Assembly (NCBI GenBank): GCA_022828135.1
Contig: JAJEJB010000002.1
Coordinates: forward strand, 1-56,833
DNA length: 56,833 bases
Direction of reading: 5' to 3'
Source: Acidimicrobiia bacterium
GTDB taxonomy: Bacteria > Actinomycetota > Acidimicrobiia > Acidimicrobiales > Aldehydirespiratoraceae
In this document: piece by piece, positions 36,183 to 44,815 of the stretch
How positions within the stretch are numbered: the stretch's first letter is position 1
Layout of the letters: each line of letters starts with the position of its first letter
Position numbers and translations under genes: made by a program
The notes under the pieces: model-generated
What the model was told of the DNA's origin: nothing
Databases searched by the model: none
What the model saw: the letters and a program-made list of their open reading frames with translations, nothing else

Positions 36183-38276
36183 GTGAGCAGTCTGTGGCAT
36201 CGACTTGAACCGTTGTTGCCACAGGTGTCCAAACCGGCCCGCTATATCGGTGCCGAGGACGGGATGCGGGTCCCTCACCACGGTCCCGGCGTCGTGTCGT
36301 GGCTGCTCACCTACCCGGACACCTATGAGATAGGCCTGCCCAACCAGGGGCTGCAGATCCTCTACGAGATCCTCAACGAGCGCCCTGACGCGGCCGCCGA
36401 GCGGGCCTACGCGCCCTGGGGCGACCTCGAGGCTCTGATGAGGGCCGAGGGGCTGCCGCTGTTCTCGCTGGACACCCACCGTCCGGCCCCGCTGTTCGAC
36501 GTGATCGCATTCAACCTCTCGGCCGAGCTCATCTACACCAACGTGCTGAACTGCATCGATCTGGCGGGTGTGGCCGTCCGGGCTGCCTCCAGGCACGACT
36601 CGGATCCGCTGATCGGCGCCGGGGGGCACTGCACCTACAATCCGGAGCCGCTGGCCGACTTCCTCGACTTCGCCGTGCTCGGCGACGGGGAGGAGGCAGT
36701 GGGCGACATAACGGCCGTGGTGGCTGACTGGAAGGCGTCCGGCCGGCCCGGAGGCCGCAGCGGGGTGCTGCGAGCGCTGGCCCGCGTGCCGGGCGTGTAT
36801 GTGCCGTCGATGTACGAGGTCACTTACGACGGTGCCCGGCTAGTAGCCGTCGAGCCGCGGCACCCCGATGTGCCCGCCGTGGTCGAGAAGCGCACGGTGG
36901 CCGATCTGGCCGATTGGCCCTACCCCAAGCAGCAGCTCGTGCCGCTCACCGAGGTAGTGCACGACCGGCTCAACGTCGAGGTCTTCCGGGGCTGCACGCG
37001 TGGCTGCCGCTTCTGCCAGGCCGGGATGATCACCCGTCCCGTGCGTGAGCGTCCGGCCGAGCAGGTTCGCACCATGGTCGGCGAGGGCCTGCGGCGCACC
37101 GGCTACGACGAGGTCGCTCTCACCTCGCTGAGCACCGCCGACTTCAGCGGCATCGAGCGGGTCGTGGCCGACACCGTCAACGACGCGGGCTGCAGCCAGG
37201 TCTCGGTGTCCCTGCCCAGCCTGCGGGTCGATGCCTTCACCGTGGGCATCGCGGCTCAGATCCAGCGGGCGCGCCGGACTGGGCTGACCTTCGCGCCGGA
37301 GGCGGGCACCTGGCGCATGCGCCAGGTGATCAACAAGCTCATCACCAACGATGATCTCTACTCGGCAGTCGAGTCGGCCTACTCGCAGGGGTGGCGCCGG
37401 ACGAAGCTCTACTTCCTGACCGGCCTGCCCACAGAGACCGACTCCGACACGCTCGCCATCGCCGAGCTGGCCCGCAACTGTGTTGCGCTGGGTCGGACCC
37501 ACACCCGCTCACCGTCGGTCACCGTCTCGGTGGGCGGGTTCGTGCCCAAGCCCTTCACTCCATTCCAGTGGTTCGGCCAGAACACCGTGGTGGAGCTGCG
37601 CCGCAAGATCGGCCTGCTGCGCGACGACCTGCGCCGGGCCAGGGGCGTTCAGCTCAAGTGGCACGATCCCGCGGCCAGCCTGGCTGAGGGCTTGGCCAGC
37701 CGGGGAGACCGTCGCGTCGGAGCGGTGATCGAGCACGTCTGGCGTCACGGCGGCACGTTCCAGGAGTGGTCCGAACACTTCGACCTCGACCGTTGGCAGT
37801 CGGCTGCGGAGGCGTGCGGAGTCGACATCGACGCCTACGTCCACCGGCACCGCACCTTCGATGAGGTGCTGCCGTGGGACCACCTGTCCGCGGGGCTCCA
37901 CAAGGACTTCCTGTGGCAGGACTGGCGCGATGCCCTCAATGAGGTCGGCCTCGAGGACTGCCGCTGGACGCCGTGCTACGACTGCGGAGCGTGCACCGGC
38001 TACGGCATCGAGCATGTCGTGGCGTCCGCCGTCCCTCCGGCGGGAGGAAGCCAGGGCACCGGCGTCGACCTCTCGCGCGGCGGCGAGATCCCGGTGCGCC
38101 TGCTCGAACGGTCGCCAGAGGCCGAGCGGATGGGGCGCGACCCCGCTACCGGCGCGAGCGAGGCCGTGGCCCGAGCGGCCCGTGAGCGAAGCGAACAAGA
38201 GCGGGAGACACCCCGTGTCGGCGAGAGCGACTCTCATGCGCCCGCGCGCCGTCAACCGGTGGGGGCGGCGAGATGA
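36183..38276 (+). CDS. B12-binding-domain radical SAM protein, TIGR03960 type
   Basis: 697 residues. The N-terminal part resembles a cobalamin-binding domain. The [4Fe-4S] CxxxCxxC motif is in RGCTRGCRFCQAGMI, followed by the radical SAM barrel (SLSTADFSGIERV, LTFAPEAGTWRMRQVINK). A second Cys cluster is in CYDCGACTGYG. The family always lies next to a DUF2344 gene before RNase E/G and rplU; its substrate is not established. The final 40 residues are unusual: 38158-38205 is a dispersed repeat, read here as EAVARAARERSEQERE, which seems to have replaced or extended the original C-terminus. Confidence 0.9.
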   Translation: MSSLWHRLEPLLPQVSKPARYIGAEDGMRVPHHGPGVVSWLLTYPDTYEIGLPNQGLQILYEILNERPDAAAERAYAPWGDLEALMRAEGLPLFSLDTHRPAPLFDVIAFNLSAELIYTNVLNCIDLAGVAVRAASRHDSDPLIGAGGHCTYNPEPLADFLDFAVLGDGEEAVGDITAVVADWKASGRPGGRSGVLRALARVPGVYVPSMYEVTYDGARLVAVEPRHPDVPAVVEKRTVADLADWPYPKQQLVPLTEVVHDRLNVEVFRGCTRGCRFCQAGMITRPVRERPAEQVRTMVGEGLRRTGYDEVALTSLSTADFSGIERVVADTVNDAGCSQVSVSLPSLRVDAFTVGIAAQIQRARRTGLTFAPEAGTWRMRQVINKLITNDDLYSAVESAYSQGWRRTKLYFLTGLPTETDSDTLAIAELARNCVALGRTHTRSPSVTVSVGGFVPKPFTPFQWFGQNTVVELRRKIGLLRDDLRRARGVQLKWHDPAASLAEGLASRGDRRVGAVIEHVWRHGGTFQEWSEHFDLDRWQSAAEACGVDIDAYVHRHRTFDEVLPWDHLSAGLHKDFLWQDWRDALNEVGLEDCRWTPCYDCGACTGYGIEHVVASAVPPAGGSQGTGVDLSRGGEIPVRLLERSPEAERMGRDPATGASEAVARAARERSEQERETPRVGESDSHAPARRQPVGAAR
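38158..38205 (+). repeat. Dispersed 48-bp repeat, copy 1
   Basis: Identical to 50296-50343 at 46 of 48 positions. It lies inside the 3' end of the radical SAM gene. Confidence 0.75.
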
Positions 38277-38998
38277 CGGGGTCGCGCATCAGGCTCCGGT
38301 TCTCGAAGCACGGGAAGGTTCGCTTCACATCGCACCGCGATGTGGCCCGGATCTGGGAGCGGTCGCTGCGTCGCGCCGCGGTTCCCGTCGTCTACTCGGC
38401 CGGGTTCAGTCCCCGGCCGAGGATTGCATTCGGGCTGGCCCTCCCCACCGGATACAGCTCCGACGCTGAGTATCTCGACGCCGAGATTGATCCTGCGTGG
38501 ATGGCCGGTATCGACAACGAGAGGCTCGTCGGCGCGCTTACCGCGTCGCTGCCGACGGGCATGACAGCGCTGGCCGCGGCCGGGATCGCCTCCGGCGAGC
38601 CGTCGCTCCAGCACGCGGTAACTAGCTGTACTTGGAGGATCGACGCAGCCGGCGCGGACGCCACCGAGGCGTCGGACGCCGTGTCGCGGGCCATGGATGG
38701 CAGCGAGCTGCTCGTGCAGCGCGAGCGCAAGGGGCGGGTCACCATCGACGACATCCGTCCCGCCGTCCATGCAGTCGAGGTGCAGGGGAACATCACAGAC
38801 GGCGTGAGGCTCATAGCCGAGTTGGCCACGCAACCGCGGGCAGTGCGTCCCGCCGAGTTGCTGGCGAGCCTCCGTCCGCCGCTCAGCCTTCTGCGGGCGT
38901 GCCGTCTTCACCAATGGATCACAACCGACGCAGGAGAGCGCAGCGAACCGCTGGCGGTCTCCGAGCTGTCGGTCGTCGGAGCGGGAGTCGAGCCATGA
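38273..38998 (+). CDS. TIGR03936 family radical SAM-associated protein (DUF2344)
   Basis: 241 residues, overlapping the radical SAM stop as ATGA. RIRLRFSKHGKVRFTSHRDVARIWERSL and SAGFSPRPRIAFGLALPTGYSS are the family signatures. In other bacteria it is fused to the preceding protein, so the two very likely act as one enzyme complex. Function is not established; the neighbourhood suggests an RNA or ribosome modification. Confidence 0.88.
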   Translation: MTGSRIRLRFSKHGKVRFTSHRDVARIWERSLRRAAVPVVYSAGFSPRPRIAFGLALPTGYSSDAEYLDAEIDPAWMAGIDNERLVGALTASLPTGMTALAAAGIASGEPSLQHAVTSCTWRIDAAGADATEASDAVSRAMDGSELLVQRERKGRVTIDDIRPAVHAVEVQGNITDGVRLIAELATQPRAVRPAELLASLRPPLSLLRACRLHQWITTDAGERSEPLAVSELSVVGAGVEP

Positions 38999-39028
38999 GG
39001 GCCCCGTTCACGTACTCGAAGGAACACA

Positions 39029-40729
39029 ATGACGAACGAACGCCAACCGGCGAGCGCCCCCCGCGCCGCCGACAAGAGAGAACAGGCCTCTAGGAAAGCG
39101 GGCGGCAAGGAGACCAAGGCCTCCGGCCCTCCTGCGGGCCGCAAGCCCCAACCGGCGAAGTCGGGCCAGCCGGCGGGCCGAAAGCCGCAGATAGGCGACA
39201 CCCGGCCTGCACCGCCGACGTCCCCGAGCGCGCCCGGCTCCCGGGGATCTGGGGGCGGGCCGGGCTCCGGGGGCTCCCAGGGCGGGTCGGGCTCTGGCGG
39301 GCGGCGCCGCCGGCGCCGGCGCGGCGGCCGGGGCGGAGCGTCGAAGCCTCAGGCGGCCGCGGTGGTGGAGGCGGTCACCTACGACGAGCCGGTGGAGCTC
39401 GACGAGAAGAGCATGCGGGGGCGGCGGGGCCGTACCCGCAAGGGTCAGGCCGTGGGCCGCTACCTCATGTGCGTCCACGTCTCCGACCGGGCCACGCAGA
39501 TAGCGGTGCTCGAGGGGCGTCGCCTAATCGAGTTCAGGGTGTCCCGCCCGGCCGACGACGTCAGCCAGATTCACGGCAACATCTACCTGGGTCGGGTTCA
39601 GAATGTCCTGCCGGGGATGGAGACCGCCTTCGTCGACATCGGAACGCCCAAGAACGCGGTGCTGTACCGGGGCGATGTCCAGTACGACCCGGAGGAGATC
39701 GAGTCGGGCGACGGCGCCCAGGCGAAGCCGCGGATCGAGGACCTGCTCCGGCCCAAGCAGTCGATCCTGTGCCAGGTCACCAAGAACCCCATCGGGGAGA
39801 AGGGGGCCCGCCTCACTCAGGACGTGTCGCTGGCGGGACGGTTCGTGGTCCTGGTGCCAAACTCGTCCGGCTTCGGGATATCGAAGCGGCTGCCCGACTC
39901 GGAGCGCAAGCGCCTGCGGTCGATCCTCGAGCGGGTCAAGCCCGAGGGCCACGGCCTCATCATGCGCACCGCGGCCGAGAAGGTCACCGCGGCCGAGATC
40001 GAGCGGGACGTGGCTCGTCTCGTGGGCCAGTGGAACGACATCTCCAAGCTGGCCAAGTCGTCCTCCGCGCCCGCGCTGCTGTACCGGGAGCCGGAGGCCC
40101 CGCTGCGCCTCATCCGCGAGGAGCTCAACTCCGACTACCGGGGCGTGATCATCGACGACCGGCAGCTCTACTCCGAGGTGTCGGGCTACGTCTCGTCCAT
40201 CATCAGGCCGCTCGCCGACCGGGTGGAGCACTACAACACGAAGAAGGAGAAGCTGCCGCTCTTCGAGCGCTACTACGTCACCGAACAGCTCAAGAAGGCG
40301 CTCGAGCCCAAGGTGTGGCTGCCCTCGGGCGGCTCGCTCATCATCGAGCACACCGAGGCTCTCACCGTGGTGGATGTGAACACGGGCAAGAACGTGGGCA
40401 AGTCCAGCCTTGAGGAGACGGTCCTGGCCAACAACCTCGAGGCCGCCGACGAGCTGGCCCGCCAACTGCGGCTGCGCGACATCGGCGGGATCATCGTCGT
40501 GGACTTCGTCGACATGGAACTGGCCGCCAACCGGGCCCAGGTCACCAAGCGCTTCCGCGACGCGCTGGCCCGGGACAAGACTCGTACCCAGGTGCTGGAC
40601 ATCAGCGGCCTGGGGTTGATGGAGATGACTCGCAAACGCAGCGGCGAAGGCCTCCTCGAGTCGCTGTCGGACATCTGCGGGGACTGCTCCGGCCGCGGCT
40701 ACCGGTTGCTGGCCGAGCTGATGGATTAG
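39029..40729 (+). CDS. rng: Ribonuclease E/G
   Basis: 566 residues. The first 110 are a low-complexity basic arm (Gly, Pro, Ser and a stretch of Arg, RRRRRRRGGRGG), which probably binds RNA. The S1-like domain is in GNIYLGRVQNVLPGMETAFVDIG, and the catalytic aspartates are in VVDVNTGKNVGKSSLE and IVVDFVDMEL. The zinc-link CGDCSGRG is near the C-terminus. GAAGGA upstream of the ATG is the ribosome binding site. It stands before rplU-rpmA, as in most bacteria. Confidence 0.93.
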   Translation: MTNERQPASAPRAADKREQASRKAGGKETKASGPPAGRKPQPAKSGQPAGRKPQIGDTRPAPPTSPSAPGSRGSGGGPGSGGSQGGSGSGGRRRRRRRGGRGGASKPQAAAVVEAVTYDEPVELDEKSMRGRRGRTRKGQAVGRYLMCVHVSDRATQIAVLEGRRLIEFRVSRPADDVSQIHGNIYLGRVQNVLPGMETAFVDIGTPKNAVLYRGDVQYDPEEIESGDGAQAKPRIEDLLRPKQSILCQVTKNPIGEKGARLTQDVSLAGRFVVLVPNSSGFGISKRLPDSERKRLRSILERVKPEGHGLIMRTAAEKVTAAEIERDVARLVGQWNDISKLAKSSSAPALLYREPEAPLRLIREELNSDYRGVIIDDRQLYSEVSGYVSSIIRPLADRVEHYNTKKEKLPLFERYYVTEQLKKALEPKVWLPSGGSLIIEHTEALTVVDVNTGKNVGKSSLEETVLANNLEAADELARQLRLRDIGGIIVVDFVDMELAANRAQVTKRFRDALARDKTRTQVLDISGLGLMEMTRKRSGEGLLESLSDICGDCSGRGYRLLAELMD

Positions 40730-40751
40730 ACCCCCTCGGAGGTACCCTCTG

Positions 40752-41066
40752 ATGGCTATGTATGCAGTCGTTGAGACCGGCGGGAAGCAGTACCGCGTCG
40801 AGCAGGGTTCCACCATCGAGGTGGAGCGTGTCGCCGAGCCCGGCTCGGAGATCTCGCTGCGCCCCCTGCTGCTGGTGGACGGCGACGCGGTCCTGGCCAC
40901 GCCGGACGACCTCGCCGGCACGAGCGTGACCGCGATAGTCGTCGACGAGCACCGCGGCCCCAAGATCCGCGGCTTCACCTACAAGTCCAAGAGCAACCAG
41001 CGGCGACGCTGGGGTCACCGCCAGACGCTGGCCACTCTCGAGATCACCGACATCCGGAAGGGCTGA
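40752..41066 (+). CDS. rplU: 50S ribosomal protein L21
   Basis: 104 residues. MYAVVETGGKQYRVEQG is the L21 signature. GGAGGT at 40738-40743, 8 nt before the first ATG, decides the start; a second ATG two codons later is possible. Confidence 0.97.
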   Translation: MAMYAVVETGGKQYRVEQGSTIEVERVAEPGSEISLRPLLLVDGDAVLATPDDLAGTSVTAIVVDEHRGPKIRGFTYKSKSNQRRRWGHRQTLATLEITDIRKG

Positions 41067-41072
41067 TTCGAC

Positions 41073-41330
41073 ATGTCCAAGACCAAGGGCGGGGGGTCCA
41101 CCCGCAACGGCCGCGACTCGAACGCGCAGCGCCTCGGTGTGAAGGTTTACGACGGGGGCCGGGTCCTGGCCGGTGCGATCATCGTGCGCCAGCGCGGCAC
41201 GAAGTTCCATCCCGGGACCAACGTGGGGCGAGGCGGCGACGACACCCTGTTCGCCAAGGCCGACGGCGTGGTGCGCTTCGGCTCCCGCCATGGCCGCAAG
41301 CTCGTCGAGGTCGTACCGACCGAAGTCTGA
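41073..41330 (+). CDS. rpmA: 50S ribosomal protein L27
   Basis: 85 residues. [23 protein letters not shown] is shortened here to its core, [18 protein letters not shown], the L27 signature. It has no Firmicutes-type N-terminal cleavage extension. It follows L21 after 6 nt. Confidence 0.97.
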   Translation: MSKTKGGGSTRNGRDSNAQRLGVKVYDGGRVLAGAIIVRQRGTKFHPGTNVGRGGDDTLFAKADGVVRFGSRHGRKLVEVVPTEV

Positions 41331-41374
41331 GGCCGGGGACGTCCGGCCGGCGGGTCCTGTCACGGGCGCGGCCT

Positions 41375-41393
41375 GGCGCCGCGGTGCGGCGCC
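41375..41393 (+). terminator. Possible terminator hairpin after rpmA
   Basis: GGCGCCGC-GGT-GCGGCGCC is a perfect 8-bp stem with a 3-nt loop, followed by ATTCCTT. The U-tract is weak. Nothing else is recognised in the 174-nt gap apart from the obg promoter. Confidence 0.45.
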
Positions 41394-41492
41394 ATTCCTT
41401 GCCCCCGTGCCACCCCCCGGCCTTGCCGGTCGCTCCTCATAGCTGACCGAGGGGGTCATCCCTTCTGTCGTTCCTGTCGGGAAGCCTGCGCT

Positions 41493-41498
41493 TAGGCT
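41493..41498 (+). promoter_or_regulatory. -10 box of obg (leaderless type)
   Basis: TAGGCT followed by 6 nt and the GTG at 41505. Confidence 0.55.
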
Positions 41499-41504
41499 TT
41501 AGGG

Positions 41505-42797
41505 GTGTCCGGGTTTGTTGATGAGTGCAACCTTCATGTCACCGCGGGTGATGGAGGGGCGGGGTGTGTCGCGTTCCGCCGGGAGGCTCACGTGTCCCGG
41601 GGCGGCCCTTCGGGCGGCGACGGCGGCCGCGGGGGAGACGTCTGGCTGGTGGCGGACCGCAACGTCGCCTCGCTGCTGGCCTTCCGTGATCACCCTCACC
41701 GCCGGGCCACCAACGGCAAGCACGGCTCCGGCAACAATCGCCACGGGGCCCGGGGCGACGATCTGGATGTGAAGGTCCCGGTCGGCACCGTGGTGCTGGA
41801 CCACGGCGACCATTCACAGCTTGCGGACCTGTCGGCTCACGGCGAGCGCTGGCTGGCCGCCGGCGCCGGCGAGGGCGGCAGGGGAAACGCCCGGTTCCTC
41901 GCCAACCGGCGTCGCGCCCCCGCCTTCGCTGAGCAGGGCGAATTCGGCGAGCGTCGCTGGCTTCGCCTTGAGCTCAAGCTGCTGGCCGATGTGGCCATCG
42001 TCGGCTTCCCCAACGTCGGCAAGTCGACGTTCATCAGCCGGGTGTCGGCGGCCAAACCGAAGATCGCCGACTACCCGTTCACGACGCTGGAGCCCAACCT
42101 GGGCGTGGTCCGGCTCGACGACGAGTTCGAGATGGTGCTGGCCGACATCCCGGGCCTGATCGAGGGCGCCAGCGAGGGCCGCGGCCTCGGCCACCGCTTC
42201 CTGCGTCATGTGGAGCGGGCCCGGGTGCTGCTCGTGCTGATCGACCTGTGCGAACTGGCCGAGTGTCCGCCCGGTGATCAGCTGACCGTGCTGCTGCAGG
42301 AGCTCGGCCGGTACCGCCCCGAGCTGGCGGAGAGGCCGCGGCTGGTGGTGGGCAGCCGGGCCGACACCGCGCCCGGAGAATCGTTCGGCTCGGGGCCGGT
42401 CGGGCGCCTGTCGTCGGCTACCGGTGAGGGCGTGCCGGAAGTGCTCGGCGAGTTGAGCTGGATGGTGACCGAGGCCCGCACCAGCGAGCCGGTTCTCGAA
42501 GTTCCAGTCGTGCATCGACCTCTGGCGTCTGCGCAGGAGGTGACGGTCCGGCGCATCGACGCCCGCGTCTGGGCGGTGGAGGGACGGGCCGCGGCCCGGG
42601 CGGTGGCCCTGAGCGACCTCACCGATCCCGGCGCTCTGGCCTATGCCCAGGATCGGCTGCGCAGCCTCGGGGTGGAGCGCGTCCTGGCCCGGGCCGGCGC
42701 GGCCTACGGCGACGAGGTTCGCATCGGCGACTTCACGTTCACCTACCAGGATGACGCCGAGGCCGCCGTGAGCGGCACCGGCAGGTCCGACCGATGA
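41505..42797 (+). CDS. obg: GTPase Obg (CgtA)
   Basis: 430 residues. Ribosome assembly and stress GTPase. The Gly-rich Obg fold (AGDGGAGCVAFRREAHVSRG, GGDGGRGGDVWLV) is followed by the G domain with GFPNVGKSTFISR (G1), FTTLEPNLG (G2) and ADIPGLIEGA (G3). The G4 motif, normally NKxD, reads SRAD in LVVGSRADTA, an unusual change; G5 is SSATGEGV. A C-terminal OCT domain (VWAVEGRAAARAVALSDL) is complete. The stop overlaps proB. Confidence 0.94.
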   Translation: MSGFVDECNLHVTAGDGGAGCVAFRREAHVSRGGPSGGDGGRGGDVWLVADRNVASLLAFRDHPHRRATNGKHGSGNNRHGARGDDLDVKVPVGTVVLDHGDHSQLADLSAHGERWLAAGAGEGGRGNARFLANRRRAPAFAEQGEFGERRWLRLELKLLADVAIVGFPNVGKSTFISRVSAAKPKIADYPFTTLEPNLGVVRLDDEFEMVLADIPGLIEGASEGRGLGHRFLRHVERARVLLVLIDLCELAECPPGDQLTVLLQELGRYRPELAERPRLVVGSRADTAPGESFGSGPVGRLSSATGEGVPEVLGELSWMVTEARTSEPVLEVPVVHRPLASAQEVTVRRIDARVWAVEGRAAARAVALSDLTDPGALAYAQDRLRSLGVERVLARAGAAYGDEVRIGDFTFTYQDDAEAAVSGTGRSDR

Positions 42798-43942
42798 CCG
42801 CCGCCGACGACACGACGGTCGACGCCGGCACACGGGCCGCGGGCCGGACGATCGTGGCCAAGATCGGCACGTCGTCCATCACCGATGCCGCCGGCGCCGT
42901 CGACCGCGCCTGCATCGAGAAGTTCTGCTCCGAGGTGGCCGACCTCAGATCGCACGGCAACCGGGTGGTCGTAGTGACCAGCGGCGCCATCGCGGCCGGT
43001 CTGCCCGAGCTGGGCATGGGCGGCGACCGGCGACCGACGAGCATGGAGACGCTCCAGGCGGTGGCCACCGTCGGCCAGAGCGCGCTGATGGGCATGTACC
43101 GGGAGGTGTTCGCCCGTCTGGGTGTGGTGGCCGGCCAGGTGCTGCTGGTGCCGCTCGACTTCGTGATCCGCACCCAGTACGTGCACGCCTCGTCCACGCT
43201 GCGCAAGCTCCTTGACCTGGATGTCGTGCCCATCGTCAACGAGAACGATGCCGTGGCCGACGACGAGATCCGGTGGGGCGACAACGACCGCCTGGCCGCG
43301 CTGGTGGCCAACCTGGTCCAGGCCGACCTGCTCGTGCTGCTGACCGACACCGCGGGGGTGCTGACCGAGGATCCTCGCCGCAATTCGAGTGCTTCGCTCA
43401 TCGAGGAGATCGTCGAGTTCGACCAGCATCTGGAGAGCCGCGCCGGCGGCGCCGGAACGCAGCGGGGCAGCGGTGGCATGGCGTCCAAGCTCACTGCGGC
43501 CCGGGTGGCATCGCTGTCGGGTGTGCCCACCGTCATCGCCGACGCCAAGCGGCCCGGCGTGCTGGCCGACGCCGCGGCCGGGGTTGCCGGGGTGGGGACG
43601 ATCGTGCGGGCCTCGGCCCAGCGGCTGCCGGCCCGCAAACTGTGGATCGGCTTCGCGGTGGGCTCCCAGGGCGAGATCGCGGTGGACTCGGGAGCCCGGG
43701 CCGCGCTCGAGCGGGGGAAGTCGCTGCTGGCCATCGGGGTGAGGTCGGTGTCAGGCACCTTCGATGCCGGTGCTCCTGTGGAGGTGCGCGAGACGGGAGG
43801 CGCGGTGTTCGCCAAGGGCCTGGCCCGCCACAGCGGCGACGAGCTCCGCACCGCCGCCGGCCGCCGGCGTGAGGACCTGCCACCGGGCGCGCCCCACGTG
43901 GTGATCCACGCCAACGACCTGGTGGTGCTGCCCAACTCCTGA
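42794..43942 (+). CDS. proB: Glutamate 5-kinase
   Basis: 382 residues. First step of proline synthesis. The amino acid kinase domain has VAKIGTSSITD and VVTSGAIAAGL, VNENDAVADDEIRWGDND, and TDTAGVLTEDPR. A C-terminal PUA domain (GEIAVDSGARAALERGKSLL) is present. obg-proB is the usual order; the expected proA is displaced downstream of murJ. Confidence 0.95.
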   Translation: MTAADDTTVDAGTRAAGRTIVAKIGTSSITDAAGAVDRACIEKFCSEVADLRSHGNRVVVVTSGAIAAGLPELGMGGDRRPTSMETLQAVATVGQSALMGMYREVFARLGVVAGQVLLVPLDFVIRTQYVHASSTLRKLLDLDVVPIVNENDAVADDEIRWGDNDRLAALVANLVQADLLVLLTDTAGVLTEDPRRNSSASLIEEIVEFDQHLESRAGGAGTQRGSGGMASKLTAARVASLSGVPTVIADAKRPGVLADAAAGVAGVGTIVRASAQRLPARKLWIGFAVGSQGEIAVDSGARAALERGKSLLAIGVRSVSGTFDAGAPVEVRETGGAVFAKGLARHSGDELRTAAGRRREDLPPGAPHVVIHANDLVVLPNS

Positions 43943-43967
43943 TGGCTGAGGCGGTATTCGCCCAGCT

Positions 43968-44768
43968 TCAGTCCTCAGCGGGAGCTGGCGCTTCGGTGTC
44001 GGCTGACTCCACCACCGCAGCCTCCATGATCTCGTCCATCGCCGGTGCGGGCAGGCCCAGGTTCTCCCTTATCTGGTTGAGGCGAGCCTTTGCATCCTTG
44101 TTGCGAGCCGCCTCCTCGATCTCGAGCATGCTCACCTCGGGTCCTCCCTCAGCGAGCTCGGCCATTCCCTTGGCCTTGGCGTAACGGGCTTCGATCTTGT
44201 CCCGGATCTCGTTGAAGGTGGGCAATTCCTCTCCGACCGCCTCGGAGAGAGAGGTCATGGCCTCGTTCATCTGCTCCTGCATGCGAGCCTGGTCGATCTG
44301 ACCGAGCAGCCTTTGCTGCTGTCTCAGCCTCTCTTGGAGGCTCAGCGAGTTCTGCGTCACGGCCGCCTTGGCCTCGTCTGATGCTTGCGATGTCTGCAGG
44401 TACAGGTCCTTGAGGCTCTCGATCTCCTGTTCGAGGGTGATCATCCGTCCTGCGAGCTGCTCGGCTGCGGAGTTGTATGACTTGGCCTTGGGCTGGTCCC
44501 CTTCTGAGACCGCCTCCTGGGCCATCATCAGGGCGCGGCGGGCGTTGACGTTGACTCGCTCCAGTTCCGAGATGGCCCGGTTGAGCCGCATCTCGGTCTG
44601 CTTCTGGTTGGCGATCACGTTCGCCGCTTGCTCCTTGAGCCGCTTGTGCTGCTCCCGGGCCTCGCGGATTGCCTGCTCCAGCTGGGTCTTGGGGTCGGCT
44701 GTCTCCTCCCAGCGGCCACCCAGCCGGGCCGTCAGATACTTCCAGCGGCGCTTGAGGAGTTTCCACAT
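43968..44768 (-). CDS. pspA: Phage shock protein A family (PspA/IM30)
   Basis: 266 residues from ATG 44768, chosen because a TACAGT box (44776-44781) lies exactly 7 nt upstream; GTG 44774 is the alternative. Long coiled coil through most of the length, typical of ESCRT-III-like PspA that protects the inner membrane. No pspB, pspC or pspF is nearby. It lies opposite to proB and behind murJ, so it may be co-regulated with cell-envelope stress. Confidence 0.9.
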   Translation of the reverse strand: MWKLLKRRWKYLTARLGGRWEETADPKTQLEQAIREAREQHKRLKEQAANVIANQKQTEMRLNRAISELERVNVNARRALMMAQEAVSEGDQPKAKSYNSAAEQLAGRMITLEQEIESLKDLYLQTSQASDEAKAAVTQNSLSLQERLRQQQRLLGQIDQARMQEQMNEAMTSLSEAVGEELPTFNEIRDKIEARYAKAKGMAELAEGGPEVSMLEIEEAARNKDAKARLNQIRENLGLPAPAMDEIMEAAVVESADTEAPAPAED

Positions 44769-44775
44769 ATCCACA

Positions 44776-44781
44776 ACTGTA
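44776..44781 (-). promoter_or_regulatory. -10 box of pspA (leaderless type)
   Basis: TACAGT read on the minus strand, 7 nt before ATG 44768. Confidence 0.55.
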
Positions 44782-44815
44782 CTTCCTCAGCGGCGGAGCG
44801 GGAGTCCAGCAACGC

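Noticed and set aside
41091..41096. G6 tract in rpmA (and other G6 or C6 runs) as phase-variation sites
   Set aside because: Runs of six are frequent in this high-GC DNA and lie in intact conserved genes; only the two G9 tracts and the GA tract stand out.
41331..41504. Riboswitch or ncRNA before obg
   Set aside because: Only one strong short hairpin is present and the obg start looks leaderless, so no 5' leader exists to carry a riboswitch.
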